Positions 18,834 through 28,232 of a stretch of DNA of 64,000 nt are shown piece after piece. A program made the translations under genes and the position numbers. The first letter of the stretch is position 1, and each line of letters opens with the position of its first letter. Where the stretch lies: assembly GCF_000368565.1 (NCBI RefSeq), contig NZ_KB849544.1:31054-95053 (forward strand), in the 5' to 3' direction. The notes under the pieces were generated by a model that saw nothing but the letters and a program-made list of their open reading frames with translations, did no database searches and was not told the origin of the DNA. This DNA is from Acinetobacter gerneri DSM 14967 = CIP 107464 = MTCC 9824. GTDB taxonomy: Bacteria; Pseudomonadota; Gammaproteobacteria; Pseudomonadales; Moraxellaceae.

Positions 18834-20034
18834 TTGATTTTTTACTTGAAAAGTTAAGCATAGCGATCAAGAAAAGATAACAGCTTAAGATACAGGCAAA
18901 ACTTAGCATCGTATATTTTGCACCAATATACGTTGCTAAAATACCTGCAAATAAACCGCCTAAAGCATCGCAACCGAACCTTAAAGATGTATAAATAGAT
19001 ACGACACGGCCACGGAAAGTGCTAGGTGTATTTCTCTGAATCAAGATATTGGTCGATACATTTGATGTTGAAATCCCAAATCCCAAACATAACATTGCTA
19101 AATAATAAGCAAAATCTAGATGTAAAAGCCCCAAAATAAATAAAGTAGCAGCACAAATCATCATATTGAAGAAAATTCTTTGTCGTATGCGATCAAAGTT
19201 TTGCGTATTTGCCAGTATTAATGATGATAATAATGATCCTATACCCGCCATTCCCCATAAATATCCTAGTGTTTTTTCATCACCATGCAATTGATCACGA
19301 GCAAAAATGGGTAAAATCGCGACATAACTTGATGCGGTAAGGTTAATGATGGCGACATTTAACATCATTTTTGCATATTCTTTATTTTTAAAAACAAAGA
19401 TATAACCTTCTTTTAATACATTTTGTATATTGCCCGCAGCTTTAGAAACCTTGATATTTTTCATCAAAAACAAGGCAATAATTAAGAACAAATATGATAA
19501 AGCATTGAATAAAAAGCAGATAAATGCACTGCTAAATGCCAGTAAAAAACCAGCAATTGGAGGTCCAATAAAGCGACAAAGATTAAAAATCATGGCATTT
19601 AAAGCAAGCGCATTGCCGATATTTTGCTTTTCATCTACCAAATCACTGATAAATGATTGGCGTAATGGAGTGTCGATCGCTGTAAAGATGCCTAAAATGA
19701 GCGATAAAGTGATGATACTAATACTATTTAGCAAGTCAAAATAAGTTAAAAATGCCAATAATGCAGACTGGAAAAAAAATAAAAATTGAACGATGATGAG
19801 AGCAGATCTTTTATTAATCTTGTCGATTAATGCTCCCACGAAGGGACTGATGACCAACTGTGGTGCCATGGCAAAAAAAGCAATCAGTCCTAATAAGGTT
19901 GCCGAGTTCGTCATCTCATAGACTAACCAAGCCAAGGCGACTTGCTGAATCCATGTTCCTAGAGTTGAGAGAGTATGCCCGATAAAATAACGACGAAAAT
20001 TCGGATAGTGCAAGCTGTTAAAAATCTTTGGCAT
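18814..20034 (-). CDS. MFS transporter of the MFS_3/EntS-like type, probable exporter
   Basis: A 406-residue inner-membrane protein with about 12 helices. The N-terminus (FRRYFIGHTLSTLGTWIQQVALAWLVYEMT) is characteristic of the MFS_3 group, which includes enterobactin and drug exporters. It is read towards hpaR and overlaps its last 20 bases. An exact TTAATATATTAA box lies 24 bases upstream of its start, so it may be induced with the HPA genes, perhaps to export toxic catechols or excess substrate. The substrate is unknown; an uptake role is less likely for this family. Confidence 0.8.
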   Translation of the reverse strand: MPKIFNSLHYPNFRRYFIGHTLSTLGTWIQQVALAWLVYEMTNSATLLGLIAFFAMAPQLVISPFVGALIDKINKRSALIIVQFLFFFQSALLAFLTYFDLLNSISIITLSLILGIFTAIDTPLRQSFISDLVDEKQNIGNALALNAMIFNLCRFIGPPIAGFLLAFSSAFICFLFNALSYLFLIIALFLMKNIKVSKAAGNIQNVLKEGYIFVFKNKEYAKMMLNVAIINLTASSYVAILPIFARDQLHGDEKTLGYLWGMAGIGSLLSSLILANTQNFDRIRQRIFFNMMICAATLFILGLLHLDFAYYLAMLCLGFGISTSNVSTNILIQRNTPSTFRGRVVSIYTSLRFGCDALGGLFAGILATYIGAKYTMLSFACILSCYLFLIAMLNFSSKKSINPTSL

Positions 20035-20058
20035 ACTTATGAAAATTTTACATGATAA

Positions 20059-20070
20059 TTAATATATTAA
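20059..20070. promoter_or_regulatory. HpaR-box-like palindrome upstream of the MFS exporter
   Basis: An exact TTAATATATTAA box lies 24 bases before the minus-strand start codon at 20034. The remaining sequence to the LysR gene (20071-20365) is AT-rich with no recognisable gene. Confidence 0.55.
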
Positions 20071-20365
20071 TAAATATTATTGCTTTAATAAAGTATTTTG
20101 TTGTGAAATCTGTGCTTAAAGTATTTATAACCATTTGTTTGAAATAATTGAACAATAAGTTTTATAATTATTACCAATATTATTCATAATAAAAAAGTAT
20201 ATTTTTATATTTAAAGTATATACTCTTTTGTATGAAATATATTCAATAATTAAGAGGATTTAAACATATTTAAATTTTAATCAGCGCTATAGATCAGTAT
20301 TGCTAGATGAAAATAGCATATTAAGTCTGAAAAGCACGTATTTATCGTTGTTACATTAACAGAGT

Positions 20366-21316
20366 TCAATGAAACTCGAGTACTGTTTTATTGAGATAAC
20401 CATGCTGAATCAAATCAAGGTCCCATTCAGGTATTTTTTTAAATTTTTGTGCAAAGAAGTCGACTAACACTCTAATTTTAGATAGGTTTTTTGAGTTTGA
20501 TGGAAATACTGCTCTAAAATTATAGTTAGAAAGTGGATAATCTAAAAGAACAGGCACTAATTCACCTTTAATGATGCTTTCATACGCCACCATCGTTGGT
20601 AAAAAGGCATAACTTCCACCATTTAAAGCATATTCTTTGAGTACATGAGTGGAAGACGAGGTGATTTTTGTATCTATGCTATAACTATGGAATTCTTCAT
20701 TGAGCAGGAAATGAACTTTCTTTTTTGATGGAAAGTTCGAGTAACAACTGATTTCAAAATTATAAATATCGTCAGGATGCTGAGGTTTTCCATGTTTTGC
20801 GATATAGTCAGGTGATGCGCAAAGTAGGCGGTTTACATTAAATAATTTGCGTTCAACCATACTTTCAAACTTAACGGGGAATACTTGAAATACCACATCA
20901 AATCCTGCAGAAATAGGGTCTACAATTGTTTCATTTACAATGACTTCTAGTTTTATGCATGGGTATTGTTGGGTAAATTGGGCAAGGCATTGTCCAAGAT
21001 GATTGATCGCGAAAGCTGGTGTGATATAGATACGTAAATGACCTTGTAGATCATCGCTTGACTGTACCATTTCATCTGCTAAATGTTCAAATTGATGGAT
21101 CAGCCGTGAGCACTCTTTATAGTATTTTTCACCTATTTCTGAGAGCCGAACTGAGCGTGTACTACGGTGAAATAACGGCGCTTTAACAAAATCTTCGAAT
21201 TGTTTGATACGTGTAGAAACAAGTGAGCGAGTGATACCAAGTTGCTCAGCGGCATTGATAAAGCTGCCACATTCTGCAACTCGAACAAAGGTTTCCATAC
21301 ATTGTAATTTGTCCAT
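20366..21316 (-). CDS. LysR-family transcriptional regulator
   Basis: A 316-residue LysR protein: winged helix-turn-helix at about residues 3-60 (MDKLQCMETFVRVAECGSF, GITRSLVSTRIKQFE), linker helix, then a substrate-binding domain. It is of the CrgA-like subgroup with the RSTRSVRLSEIGEKYY segment. It is divergent from the GMC dehydrogenase gene across a 300-base gap, the classical arrangement for a LysR activator of the neighbouring operon. The effector is unknown; an arylethanol or aldehyde would suit the context. Confidence 0.85.
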   Translation of the reverse strand: MDKLQCMETFVRVAECGSFINAAEQLGITRSLVSTRIKQFEDFVKAPLFHRSTRSVRLSEIGEKYYKECSRLIHQFEHLADEMVQSSDDLQGHLRIYITPAFAINHLGQCLAQFTQQYPCIKLEVIVNETIVDPISAGFDVVFQVFPVKFESMVERKLFNVNRLLCASPDYIAKHGKPQHPDDIYNFEISCYSNFPSKKKVHFLLNEEFHSYSIDTKITSSSTHVLKEYALNGGSYAFLPTMVAYESIIKGELVPVLLDYPLSNYNFRAVFPSNSKNLSKIRVLVDFFAQKFKKIPEWDLDLIQHGYLNKTVLEFH

Positions 21317-21481
21317 TCATTTCTCATCCTGATCTAAAATTATCGGCAATCCTTCACCGCAAATCATTATACAAATTATACTTTTACAGGACTGCTATTT
21401 TTAAGTATTTATAAAATTTGTCAATGTTCAAAAGTATTAAATTAGTCATTTATATTTTGTATGAATTGGTATTGAAAATAA

Positions 21482-21493
21482 TTAATATATTTA
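21482..21493. promoter_or_regulatory. HpaR-box-like site in the LysR-GMC divergent region
   Basis: TTAATATATTTA, one mismatch from the recurrent palindrome, lies 123 bases before the GMC start. The 300-base intergenic region is otherwise AT-rich; a LysR binding site is expected in it but no clear T-N11-A element was singled out. Confidence 0.35.
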
Positions 21494-21616
21494 CAAATTT
21501 AAAAAATTAGATTAGTTTTATTTGAGCTTATATTTAAATTAAATGTGATTTGGATTTTTATTTATAATATTTAATGGTCTTATTCGCATAATTGATATTG
21601 CATACAAGGAGTAAGT

Positions 21617-23218
21617 ATGTCGCAACTTGATTTCGATTATATTATTTGTGGGGCTGGTTCAGCAGGTTGTGTTGTAGCAACACGTTTAATTCAAGAAAAA
21701 AAGGGTACTGTCTTATTGCTTGAAGCAGGTGGTTCTGATGACAGTATTTTTATCAAAATGCCAGCTGGTTTATCTGAAGTTATTCCCACAAAAACATGGG
21801 ATTATACAACTGAGCCTGATCCAAATACGCATAATCGACGCATGACCTGTGCTCAAGGTAAAGTTTTGGGTGGCAGTAGTTCGGTCAATGGCATGATTTA
21901 TATCCGTGGTCACAAAGAAGACTATGATCAATGGGCTGAGCTAGAAGGGTGTACTGGTTGGGATTATGAGTCTTTACTGCCATATTTTAAAAAATCTGAG
22001 AAAAATGAAAGTCTTTCCGAACCTTATCATGGGACTTCTGGACCTCTTACGGTCAGCGAAAATCGTTATCGTCATCCATTGACCCAAGTCTTTATCAAGG
22101 CAGGTCAAGAATTAGGTTTACCTTATGTAAATGATTTTAATGGTTTAAAACAGCAAGGCGTTGGATTTTTCCAAACCACAACGCACAATGGCGAACGAGC
22201 GAGTGCGGCTAAAACCTATTTAAAACAAGTTCAGGCAAATGCACAGCTGACTGTTAAATTAAATGTGTTGGTGCATAAAGTTATTATTGAAAATCAACAA
22301 GCTATTGGTATCGAATGTGAAGTTGCAGGTCAAAAGCAGTTTATTAAAGCAAATAAACAGGTCATTTTGAGTGCTGGATCAATTGGTACACCTAAAATTT
22401 TGATGTTATCAGGTATTGGTCCTAAAGCGCATTTGGATAATTTGGGCATAGAAAATGTCGTGGATTTGCCTGTAGGGAAAAATTATCACGACCATCTTCA
22501 TGTTTCGATAAATGCAGAAACTAAAAATCCTGTATCACTTTATGGACAAGATCAAGGTTTCAACAAACTCAAAAATGGTGCACAGTGGTTGCTCACGCGT
22601 ACAGGTGTGGTGAGTTCTAATGTTTTAGAAGGTGGTGCATTTATTGATACTAACCAAGAAGGGCGTCCTGATGTGCAAGCACATTTTCTGCCGGGCTTAG
22701 ATACTTGGGATGATCCAGAGGGACTTGGTAAAGGTCGAACGCATGGGATTACGTTAAAGAATTGTTTTTTACGTCCAAAATCACGTGGTGAAATATTTTT
22801 AAATAGTATAAATCCTAAAGATCCTGTCAAGATTGTAGGCAATTTATTGAGTGATCCAGCTGATATACAAGGGATGTTAAGAGCGACAAAATTTGGTTTA
22901 AATTTATTGAAAATGCCATCATTTCAACAGCACATTGGCGAGGTTTTTTCGCCGCCTGAAGCAGCACATAGTGATGATCAAGCGCTTGAAGATTTTATCC
23001 GTGGCACATGTAAAACAACTTACCATCCTGTAGGCACATGCAAAATGGGTACGGATCAAGCAAATTCAGTGGTGGATTTAGAACTAAAAGTACATGGTGT
23101 ACAGCATCTCAGTGTCATTGATTGTTCTGTATTCCCATCAGTTCCAAGTGGCAATACCAACGCACCGACCATCGCTGTTGCTGAAAAAGGTGTAGATTTA
23201 TTGATACATAGAACATAA
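21617..23218 (+). CDS. GMC-family FAD-dependent alcohol dehydrogenase
   Basis: A 533-residue glucose-methanol-choline oxidoreductase. The FAD fold begins at residue 6 (YIICGAGSAGCVVATRL), the GMC signature is GKVLGGSSSVNGMIYIRG near residue 80, and the C-terminal catalytic His/Asn pair lies in TYHPVGTCKMG and PSGNTNAPT. It is closest in type to AlkJ/BetA-like alcohol dehydrogenases that pass electrons to the respiratory chain. AAGGAG precedes the ATG. With the aldehyde dehydrogenase 121 bases downstream it would oxidise an alcohol to an acid; tyrosol, hydroxytyrosol or homovanillyl alcohol would deliver HPA-pathway acids. The substrate is inferred. Confidence 0.87.
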   Translation: MSQLDFDYIICGAGSAGCVVATRLIQEKKGTVLLLEAGGSDDSIFIKMPAGLSEVIPTKTWDYTTEPDPNTHNRRMTCAQGKVLGGSSSVNGMIYIRGHKEDYDQWAELEGCTGWDYESLLPYFKKSEKNESLSEPYHGTSGPLTVSENRYRHPLTQVFIKAGQELGLPYVNDFNGLKQQGVGFFQTTTHNGERASAAKTYLKQVQANAQLTVKLNVLVHKVIIENQQAIGIECEVAGQKQFIKANKQVILSAGSIGTPKILMLSGIGPKAHLDNLGIENVVDLPVGKNYHDHLHVSINAETKNPVSLYGQDQGFNKLKNGAQWLLTRTGVVSSNVLEGGAFIDTNQEGRPDVQAHFLPGLDTWDDPEGLGKGRTHGITLKNCFLRPKSRGEIFLNSINPKDPVKIVGNLLSDPADIQGMLRATKFGLNLLKMPSFQQHIGEVFSPPEAAHSDDQALEDFIRGTCKTTYHPVGTCKMGTDQANSVVDLELKVHGVQHLSVIDCSVFPSVPSGNTNAPTIAVAEKGVDLLIHRT

Positions 23219-23339
23219 ATAATTTCAAAAAGTGTGTTGCTTTCAGATGAATGACCATGGAAAATCATCCTAAAGGATGAGTTTATCGTGATTGTTCATC
23301 TATAAAATTCACATGAAAATATATAAGGAAGTAACAAGA

Positions 23340-24746
23340 ATGAATAGCAATATGCTGTTAAATGGCGAAAGTGTTCAAGGGCTTGGTGAAGCATTTTCAG
23401 TACTCAATCCTGCGACTGAGCAAAGCCTTGTCGAGATCAAAAGTTCTTCTGTAGAACAGGTCAATCAAGCGATCGAAGCTGCAAAAACAGCATTTAAAAC
23501 TTGGCAACATACTTCTGATGAAAATATCAATGCGAGTTTTGCCAAAATTGCGCAGGATATACGTGCTGAAGCAGCTGAAATTGCTGAGCTAATCACTTTA
23601 GAGCAAGGAAAACCTTTGGGTTTGGCTCAATTTGAAGTTGAAGCAGGCGCAAGTTGGATTGAATATATTTCAAGTTTAGAGATTCCAGTTGAAACTGTGC
23701 CAGATCCAAGTGGCAAAATCATTAAAGTTTATAATCGTCCATTGGGTGTGATTGCTTCGATTACCCCTTGGAATTGGCCATTTATGATTGCAATCTGGCA
23801 TTTATTTCCAGCTTTGAAAACTAAAAACACTATCGTCAATAAGCCGTCTGAATACACGCCATTGAGTACGATTAAGTTAGTTGAAATTATCAATCGCCAT
23901 TTACCAAAAGGTGTGTGTAGTATCGTTTTGGGTAAAGGTGACGTAGGACAAGCGCTTAGCGAACATCCTTCGATTGATAAAGTGACATTCACAGGTTCAA
24001 CACGCACAGGTCAGAGTATTTTAAGTCATTCGGTCAATACGCTAAAAAGCGTGGTTCTTGAATTAGGTGGCAATGATGTTGGCATCGTGTTGGATGATGT
24101 TGATGTCGATCAAGTTGCCGAAAAGATTTTTGGTTCAGCTTTCCTCAATATGGGGCAAACTTGTGCTGCACTTAAACGCCTGTATGTGCATGAAAATGTC
24201 TATGATGCTTTAGCAGCTAAATTGACTGAGATTGCCAATGCACAAGTGGTCGGGGATGGTATGAAACCTGAAACGACTTTCGGTCCAGTGCAAAACCGTA
24301 TGCAGTACAACAAAGTCAAAGCTTTGATCGAGGATGCGGTTCAGCAAGGCGGAAAAATTATCACAGCGCAAAAAGATGTTGCTGAAAATGGTTATTTTAT
24401 CACGCCTACGTTGGTTACAAATGTGCAAGAAGGTGTGGCATTGGTTGATGAGGAGCAGTTTGGCCCAGCTCTGCCGATGATTAAATTTAGCGATGTTGAA
24501 GATGTGATTGCACGTGCCAATAATACGACATTTGGTTTAGGCGGTTCGGTTTGGAGCAAAGATATTGCTAAAGCGGAACAGATTGCTAGCCGTCTTGAAA
24601 CAGGAACAGTTTGGATCAATAGCCATTCTGATTTATCACCAGCTGCTGAGTTTGGTGGCTGGAAAATGTCAGGTCTAGGTTATTCATTTGGTTTGAGTGG
24701 TTTGTTATTGTTTACACATAAACAAGCAGTGCATATTAGCCAATAA
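23340..24746 (+). CDS. Aldehyde dehydrogenase, probable arylacetaldehyde dehydrogenase
   Basis: A 468-residue ALDH with SITPWNWPFMIA, the catalytic glutamate in LELGGNDVGIVLDD and the active-site cysteine in NMGQTCAALKRLYV. It belongs to the group using aryl or alkyl aldehydes rather than HpaE or GabD. The frame opens at 23292, but AAGGAAG at 23325-23331 serves ATG 23340. It follows the GMC dehydrogenase and is near the amine oxidase, so 4-hydroxyphenylacetaldehyde (from tyrosol or tyramine) is the likely substrate, giving HPA. This is functionally parallel to E. coli FeaB, but orthology is not claimed. Confidence 0.85.
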   Translation: MNSNMLLNGESVQGLGEAFSVLNPATEQSLVEIKSSSVEQVNQAIEAAKTAFKTWQHTSDENINASFAKIAQDIRAEAAEIAELITLEQGKPLGLAQFEVEAGASWIEYISSLEIPVETVPDPSGKIIKVYNRPLGVIASITPWNWPFMIAIWHLFPALKTKNTIVNKPSEYTPLSTIKLVEIINRHLPKGVCSIVLGKGDVGQALSEHPSIDKVTFTGSTRTGQSILSHSVNTLKSVVLELGGNDVGIVLDDVDVDQVAEKIFGSAFLNMGQTCAALKRLYVHENVYDALAAKLTEIANAQVVGDGMKPETTFGPVQNRMQYNKVKALIEDAVQQGGKIITAQKDVAENGYFITPTLVTNVQEGVALVDEEQFGPALPMIKFSDVEDVIARANNTTFGLGGSVWSKDIAKAEQIASRLETGTVWINSHSDLSPAAEFGGWKMSGLGYSFGLSGLLLFTHKQAVHISQ

Positions 24747-24765
24747 AATCGTGTCGTTTTAATTA

Positions 24766-24795
24766 CTAAAATCTCTCAATATTGAGAGATTTTAG
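24766..24795 (+). terminator. Terminator after the GMC-ALDH operon
   Basis: A perfect 30-base palindrome, CTAAAATCTCTCAAT joined to its complement, can form a long hairpin ending in a short T-run. It may work on both strands. Confidence 0.75.
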
Positions 24796-25018
24796 CTTTA
24801 AAGCACTTACTATAAAATGAGTGATTTTTTATTTAAATAAAAGATAATGAATAATAACGGTTTTTTAAGGTTGGATTATTTTTCTATGATATATTAAATA
24901 TGTTAAGTACTAACATTAGATGTAATTGAAAAATATTAAATGAAAATATATTGAGCAGGATGCCGATATATGTGGTCTGAAAATTGCTGTAAATTTTCAA
25001 AAAGGAAGGTGAAAATTT

Positions 25019-25681
25019 ATGATAAATCGTGATTTTTTAAATCAGTTTAGTCAACAATTTATTGAACAAATAAAACATGTTTGTAATATTGATGGATATC
25101 TAACCTATAGTATAGATAATATTCACCATGCTTATAATTTTGAAGTGTGTGGTATACCTCGAAGCTCTATTGATGAATATTTAAATGTTCAAATCGAACA
25201 TGATCCTGTGAGTTTTCGACATTTTTATCATGACCCTAAAAATGTAGCGATGCTTGATCAATACCAACCCAACGAAATGTACGCTGATTTTATGAAACGT
25301 TGGCAAGTTGAAGATACTGCTGAGTTTTTCTTTAGAAAACGGAATGGTCGCCCAATTTTTGGTATCAGTATTTTTCGAGAATCAAACAAAGAAAAGTTTA
25401 ATGCACAAGAACAGAAAATTTTTGAAGCATTTTCGACATTGTCCACCAATCATTTTTATCATCATACTGATGTGATTGATCGAGATCAGGTAATGCAGGA
25501 TTTCAATTTAACTAAAAAAGAAATCATCGTACTCGAAGAATTATTTTCTGATTTGGAAGGCAATCAAATTGCATTAAAGTTAAATTGTAGCCTAGCGACA
25601 GTTAAAACACATGTTCAGCATATTTATCAAAAAATCAATGTCAGAAATCGTCAGGAATTATTGTGTAAATTTCTAAAATAA
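25019..25681 (+). CDS. LuxR-family transcriptional regulator next to the amine oxidase
   Basis: A 220-residue protein with a C-terminal LuxR helix-turn-helix at about 160-220 (LTKKEIIVLEELFSDLEGNQIALKLNCSLATVKTHVQHIYQ split by family pattern) and an N-terminal domain of about 150 residues without a motif I can assign. It is only distantly related to the two LuxR paralogues at 11.4 and 14.6 kb. AAGGAAGG precedes the ATG. An ATGATATATTAA box (two mismatches to the recurrent palindrome) lies at 24886-24897. It is separated from the amine oxidase by a terminator. It is a likely amine-responsive regulator, from position only. Confidence 0.8.
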   Translation: MINRDFLNQFSQQFIEQIKHVCNIDGYLTYSIDNIHHAYNFEVCGIPRSSIDEYLNVQIEHDPVSFRHFYHDPKNVAMLDQYQPNEMYADFMKRWQVEDTAEFFFRKRNGRPIFGISIFRESNKEKFNAQEQKIFEAFSTLSTNHFYHHTDVIDRDQVMQDFNLTKKEIIVLEELFSDLEGNQIALKLNCSLATVKTHVQHIYQKINVRNRQELLCKFLK

Positions 25682-25788
25682 TCTGATCTGTTATTTTATT
25701 TAAATTTTCTTATATCTATTTTAGACGCTTTAAGCAAAGCGAGTACTTTTGTTTTTTAAATATATGTTTTTATAGTTTATATTAAATT

Positions 25789-25814
25789 AAAATCATCCTC
25801 AGGGATGATTTTTT
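25789..25814 (+). terminator. Rho-independent terminator after the third LuxR gene
   Basis: AAAATCATCC pairs with GGATGATTTT around TCAG and is followed by T residues. It argues against a GTG start for the amine oxidase at 25818, which would place that start at the hairpin foot. Confidence 0.85.
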
Positions 25815-25856
25815 ATTGTGTTGATTGATTTAACTTTAACTTATTCGAGTTATGAA

Positions 25857-28169
25857 ATGGATCTCAATACAATGCAATATAATGCAATTACAACTTCAGT
25901 AAAAAAATGGCTAGGGGTGCAGGTTACAGTTGCGACCGCATTATTATCGTTAAATCAACATGTATTTGCGCACGGACAAGCAGCAACGATGTTGCCTTTA
26001 TATCAAAATATGAGTGATTTTGGTGCAGAGGTTAAAAAAGATGATTTTACCAATACTTATACGATCAGTAAGGGCTCTGTGGTGGTTCGTGCCAAGCCAA
26101 ACTCTGATACGGTTTTAGTCAATGGAAAACCACTCAAAGTGAGTGTGCCATTAACGATTAAAGACGGTAAACCGATCGTGAGCAAAGAATTTGCTAGTGA
26201 AATTTTTCAGTCTGGTCTAGATCAAACTTTTAAAGTCGAAAATATCGCTCATCCAATGAATGGCTTAAATGCTGAAGAAATTAAGCAAGCATTTAGCATC
26301 ATTAGCCAGTCACCAAATGCATTTAAAAATATGCGTTTCTCTGAAATTAAATTAAAAGAGCCAAATAAAGAAAAAGTTTGGGATTTCTTCCTTAATAACA
26401 AGCCTTATACCGATGATCGTATTGCTTTATTTACCATTTTAAAAGGTAAACAAGTGATTGAAGGTGAAGTGGACCTTAAAACACAAAAAGTCATTAAATG
26501 GGATGTGCTTGATCATACGCATGGTATGGTTCTATATGATGATATGGTTGCCGTACAAGAGATTGCGACTAAGAGTAAGGAATACAAAGCTGCATTGGCA
26601 AAACGTGGTATTAAAGATATTTCTAAAGTCGTGACCACGCCTTTGACTGTTGGATATTTTGGTGGAAAAGACGGTTTAGACCGCGAATTAAATGTTTTAA
26701 AAGTTGTTTCATATTTGGATACAGGTGATGGCAACTATTGGGCACATCCGATTGAAAACTTGGTAGCTGTTGTTGATTTGGATGCCAAAAAAATTATCAA
26801 AATTGAAGAAGGTTCAATCATTCCTGTTCCAATGCAACCAAATCCGATTGCATCAAAAAATGATAAAAATGCATTTAAACCACTCAATATCGTAGAGCCA
26901 GAGGGTAAAAACTTTACGATTACAGGTCAGACTGTACATTGGGGACCTTGGTGTTTCCACGTTGGGATTGATTCGCGTGTAGGACTCCAACTGGGTACTG
27001 TTACCTATAAAGATAAAGGCGTGAAACGTAAGGTCATGTACGAGGGTAACCTTGGTGGGATGGTTGTGCCTTATGGTGATCCTGATATTGGCTGGTATTT
27101 CAAATCATATTTGGATTCTGGTGAATATGGCATGGGTACTTTGACGTCTTCAATTGAAAAAGGTATTGATGCACCAGACAACGCTGTGCTTTTAGATGCT
27201 GTGATTGCAGATTACACAGGGCAACCACGCGTGATTCCAAATGCGATTGCGATTTTTGAACGCTATGCAGGACCAGAATATAAACACCAAGAAATGGGGC
27301 AGCCAAATATCAGTGCTGAACGTCGTGAACTTGTCGTACGCTGGATCAGTACGGTAGGTAACTATGACTATATGTTTGACTGGGTATTTAACAATAACGG
27401 CATCATCGGCATTAACGCAGGTGCAACGGGGATTGAAGCCGTTAAAGGCGTAAAAGCACGTACCATGCATGATGCAAGTGCAAAAGAAGATACTCGCTAT
27501 GGTACTTTGATTGACCACAATATCGTGGGAACGACCCATCAACATATCTACAATTTCCGTTTAGATATGGATGTTGATGGTGAAAATAATAGCTTTATGG
27601 AAATGGACCCTGTTGTTGTACCAAATGTGCGTGGTGGTCCTCGTTCAAGTGCAATGGAAGTGAAACAACGTATTGTTGATTCTGAACAAGAAGCTGCACA
27701 AAAGTTTGATCCATCAACGATTCGTTTGTTGAGTAATGTCAACAAAGAAAATAAGTTAGGCAATCCCGTGTCTTATCAAATTATTCCATTTGCAGGCGGT
27801 ACTCATCCAATTGCTAAAGGTGCAAATTTTGCTAAAGACGAATGGTTATTTAAACGTTTGAGCTTTATGGATAAACAAATTTGGGTCACAAAATACAATC
27901 CAGATGAGCGATTCCCAGAAGGAAAATATTCAAACCGTTCGGATAAAGACACAGGACTAGGTCAGTTTGTTGCAAATAACGACAACATTAACAATAAAGA
28001 CGTAGTGGTTTGGATGACCACAGGAACAACCCACGTTGCTCGTGCAGAAGAATGGCCGATCATGCCTACGGAATGGGTTTATACCATGCTTAAACCGTGG
28101 AACTTCTTTGACAGTACGCCAACTTTAAAATCAGACGAACAAGCATCAAAACCACAAAGCGGACATTAA
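25857..28169 (+). CDS. tynA: Periplasmic copper/TPQ amine oxidase (tyramine/phenylethylamine oxidase)
   Basis: Oxidises primary arylethylamines to aldehydes with release of NH3 and H2O2. With ATG 25857 it has 770 residues. Tyr503 in VGNYDYMFDW is the residue converted to topaquinone; copper ligands are His561, His563 (THQH) and His726; the catalytic base is Asp420 (YLDSGEYG). Each is offset by exactly 37 from E. coli amine oxidase Tyr466, His524, His526, His689 and Asp383, so spacing is fully conserved. A signal peptide follows KKWLG to about FAHG, giving export to the periplasm, then an N-terminal D1 domain. Starts at 25872 or GTG 25818 are alternatives. Confidence 0.94.
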   Translation: MDLNTMQYNAITTSVKKWLGVQVTVATALLSLNQHVFAHGQAATMLPLYQNMSDFGAEVKKDDFTNTYTISKGSVVVRAKPNSDTVLVNGKPLKVSVPLTIKDGKPIVSKEFASEIFQSGLDQTFKVENIAHPMNGLNAEEIKQAFSIISQSPNAFKNMRFSEIKLKEPNKEKVWDFFLNNKPYTDDRIALFTILKGKQVIEGEVDLKTQKVIKWDVLDHTHGMVLYDDMVAVQEIATKSKEYKAALAKRGIKDISKVVTTPLTVGYFGGKDGLDRELNVLKVVSYLDTGDGNYWAHPIENLVAVVDLDAKKIIKIEEGSIIPVPMQPNPIASKNDKNAFKPLNIVEPEGKNFTITGQTVHWGPWCFHVGIDSRVGLQLGTVTYKDKGVKRKVMYEGNLGGMVVPYGDPDIGWYFKSYLDSGEYGMGTLTSSIEKGIDAPDNAVLLDAVIADYTGQPRVIPNAIAIFERYAGPEYKHQEMGQPNISAERRELVVRWISTVGNYDYMFDWVFNNNGIIGINAGATGIEAVKGVKARTMHDASAKEDTRYGTLIDHNIVGTTHQHIYNFRLDMDVDGENNSFMEMDPVVVPNVRGGPRSSAMEVKQRIVDSEQEAAQKFDPSTIRLLSNVNKENKLGNPVSYQIIPFAGGTHPIAKGANFAKDEWLFKRLSFMDKQIWVTKYNPDERFPEGKYSNRSDKDTGLGQFVANNDNINNKDVVVWMTTGTTHVARAEEWPIMPTEWVYTMLKPWNFFDSTPTLKSDEQASKPQSGH

Positions 28170-28179
28170 GTTCAACAAA

Positions 28180-28204
28180 GGATCGACAGGAAGTCGGTCC
28201 TTTT
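28180..28204 (+). terminator. Probable terminator between the amine oxidase and porin genes
   Basis: GGATCGAC (28180-28187) pairs with GTCGGTCC (28193-28200), with one G-T wobble and an AGGAA loop, followed by TTTTC. The porin starts 29 bases later, so it may be leaky and allow read-through. Confidence 0.65.
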
Positions 28205-28232
28205 CTTTCACTTTATTTTAAGAATATAAATC

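Noticed and set aside
19430..19744. 104-codon plus-strand frame inside the MFS exporter gene
   Set aside because: Lysine-rich shadow of membrane-segment codons on the opposite strand; no independent support.
25818..25856. GTG start for the amine oxidase at 25818
   Set aside because: It begins at the foot of the preceding terminator hairpin and puts an atypical stretch before the signal peptide; ATG 25857 or 25872 fits better.
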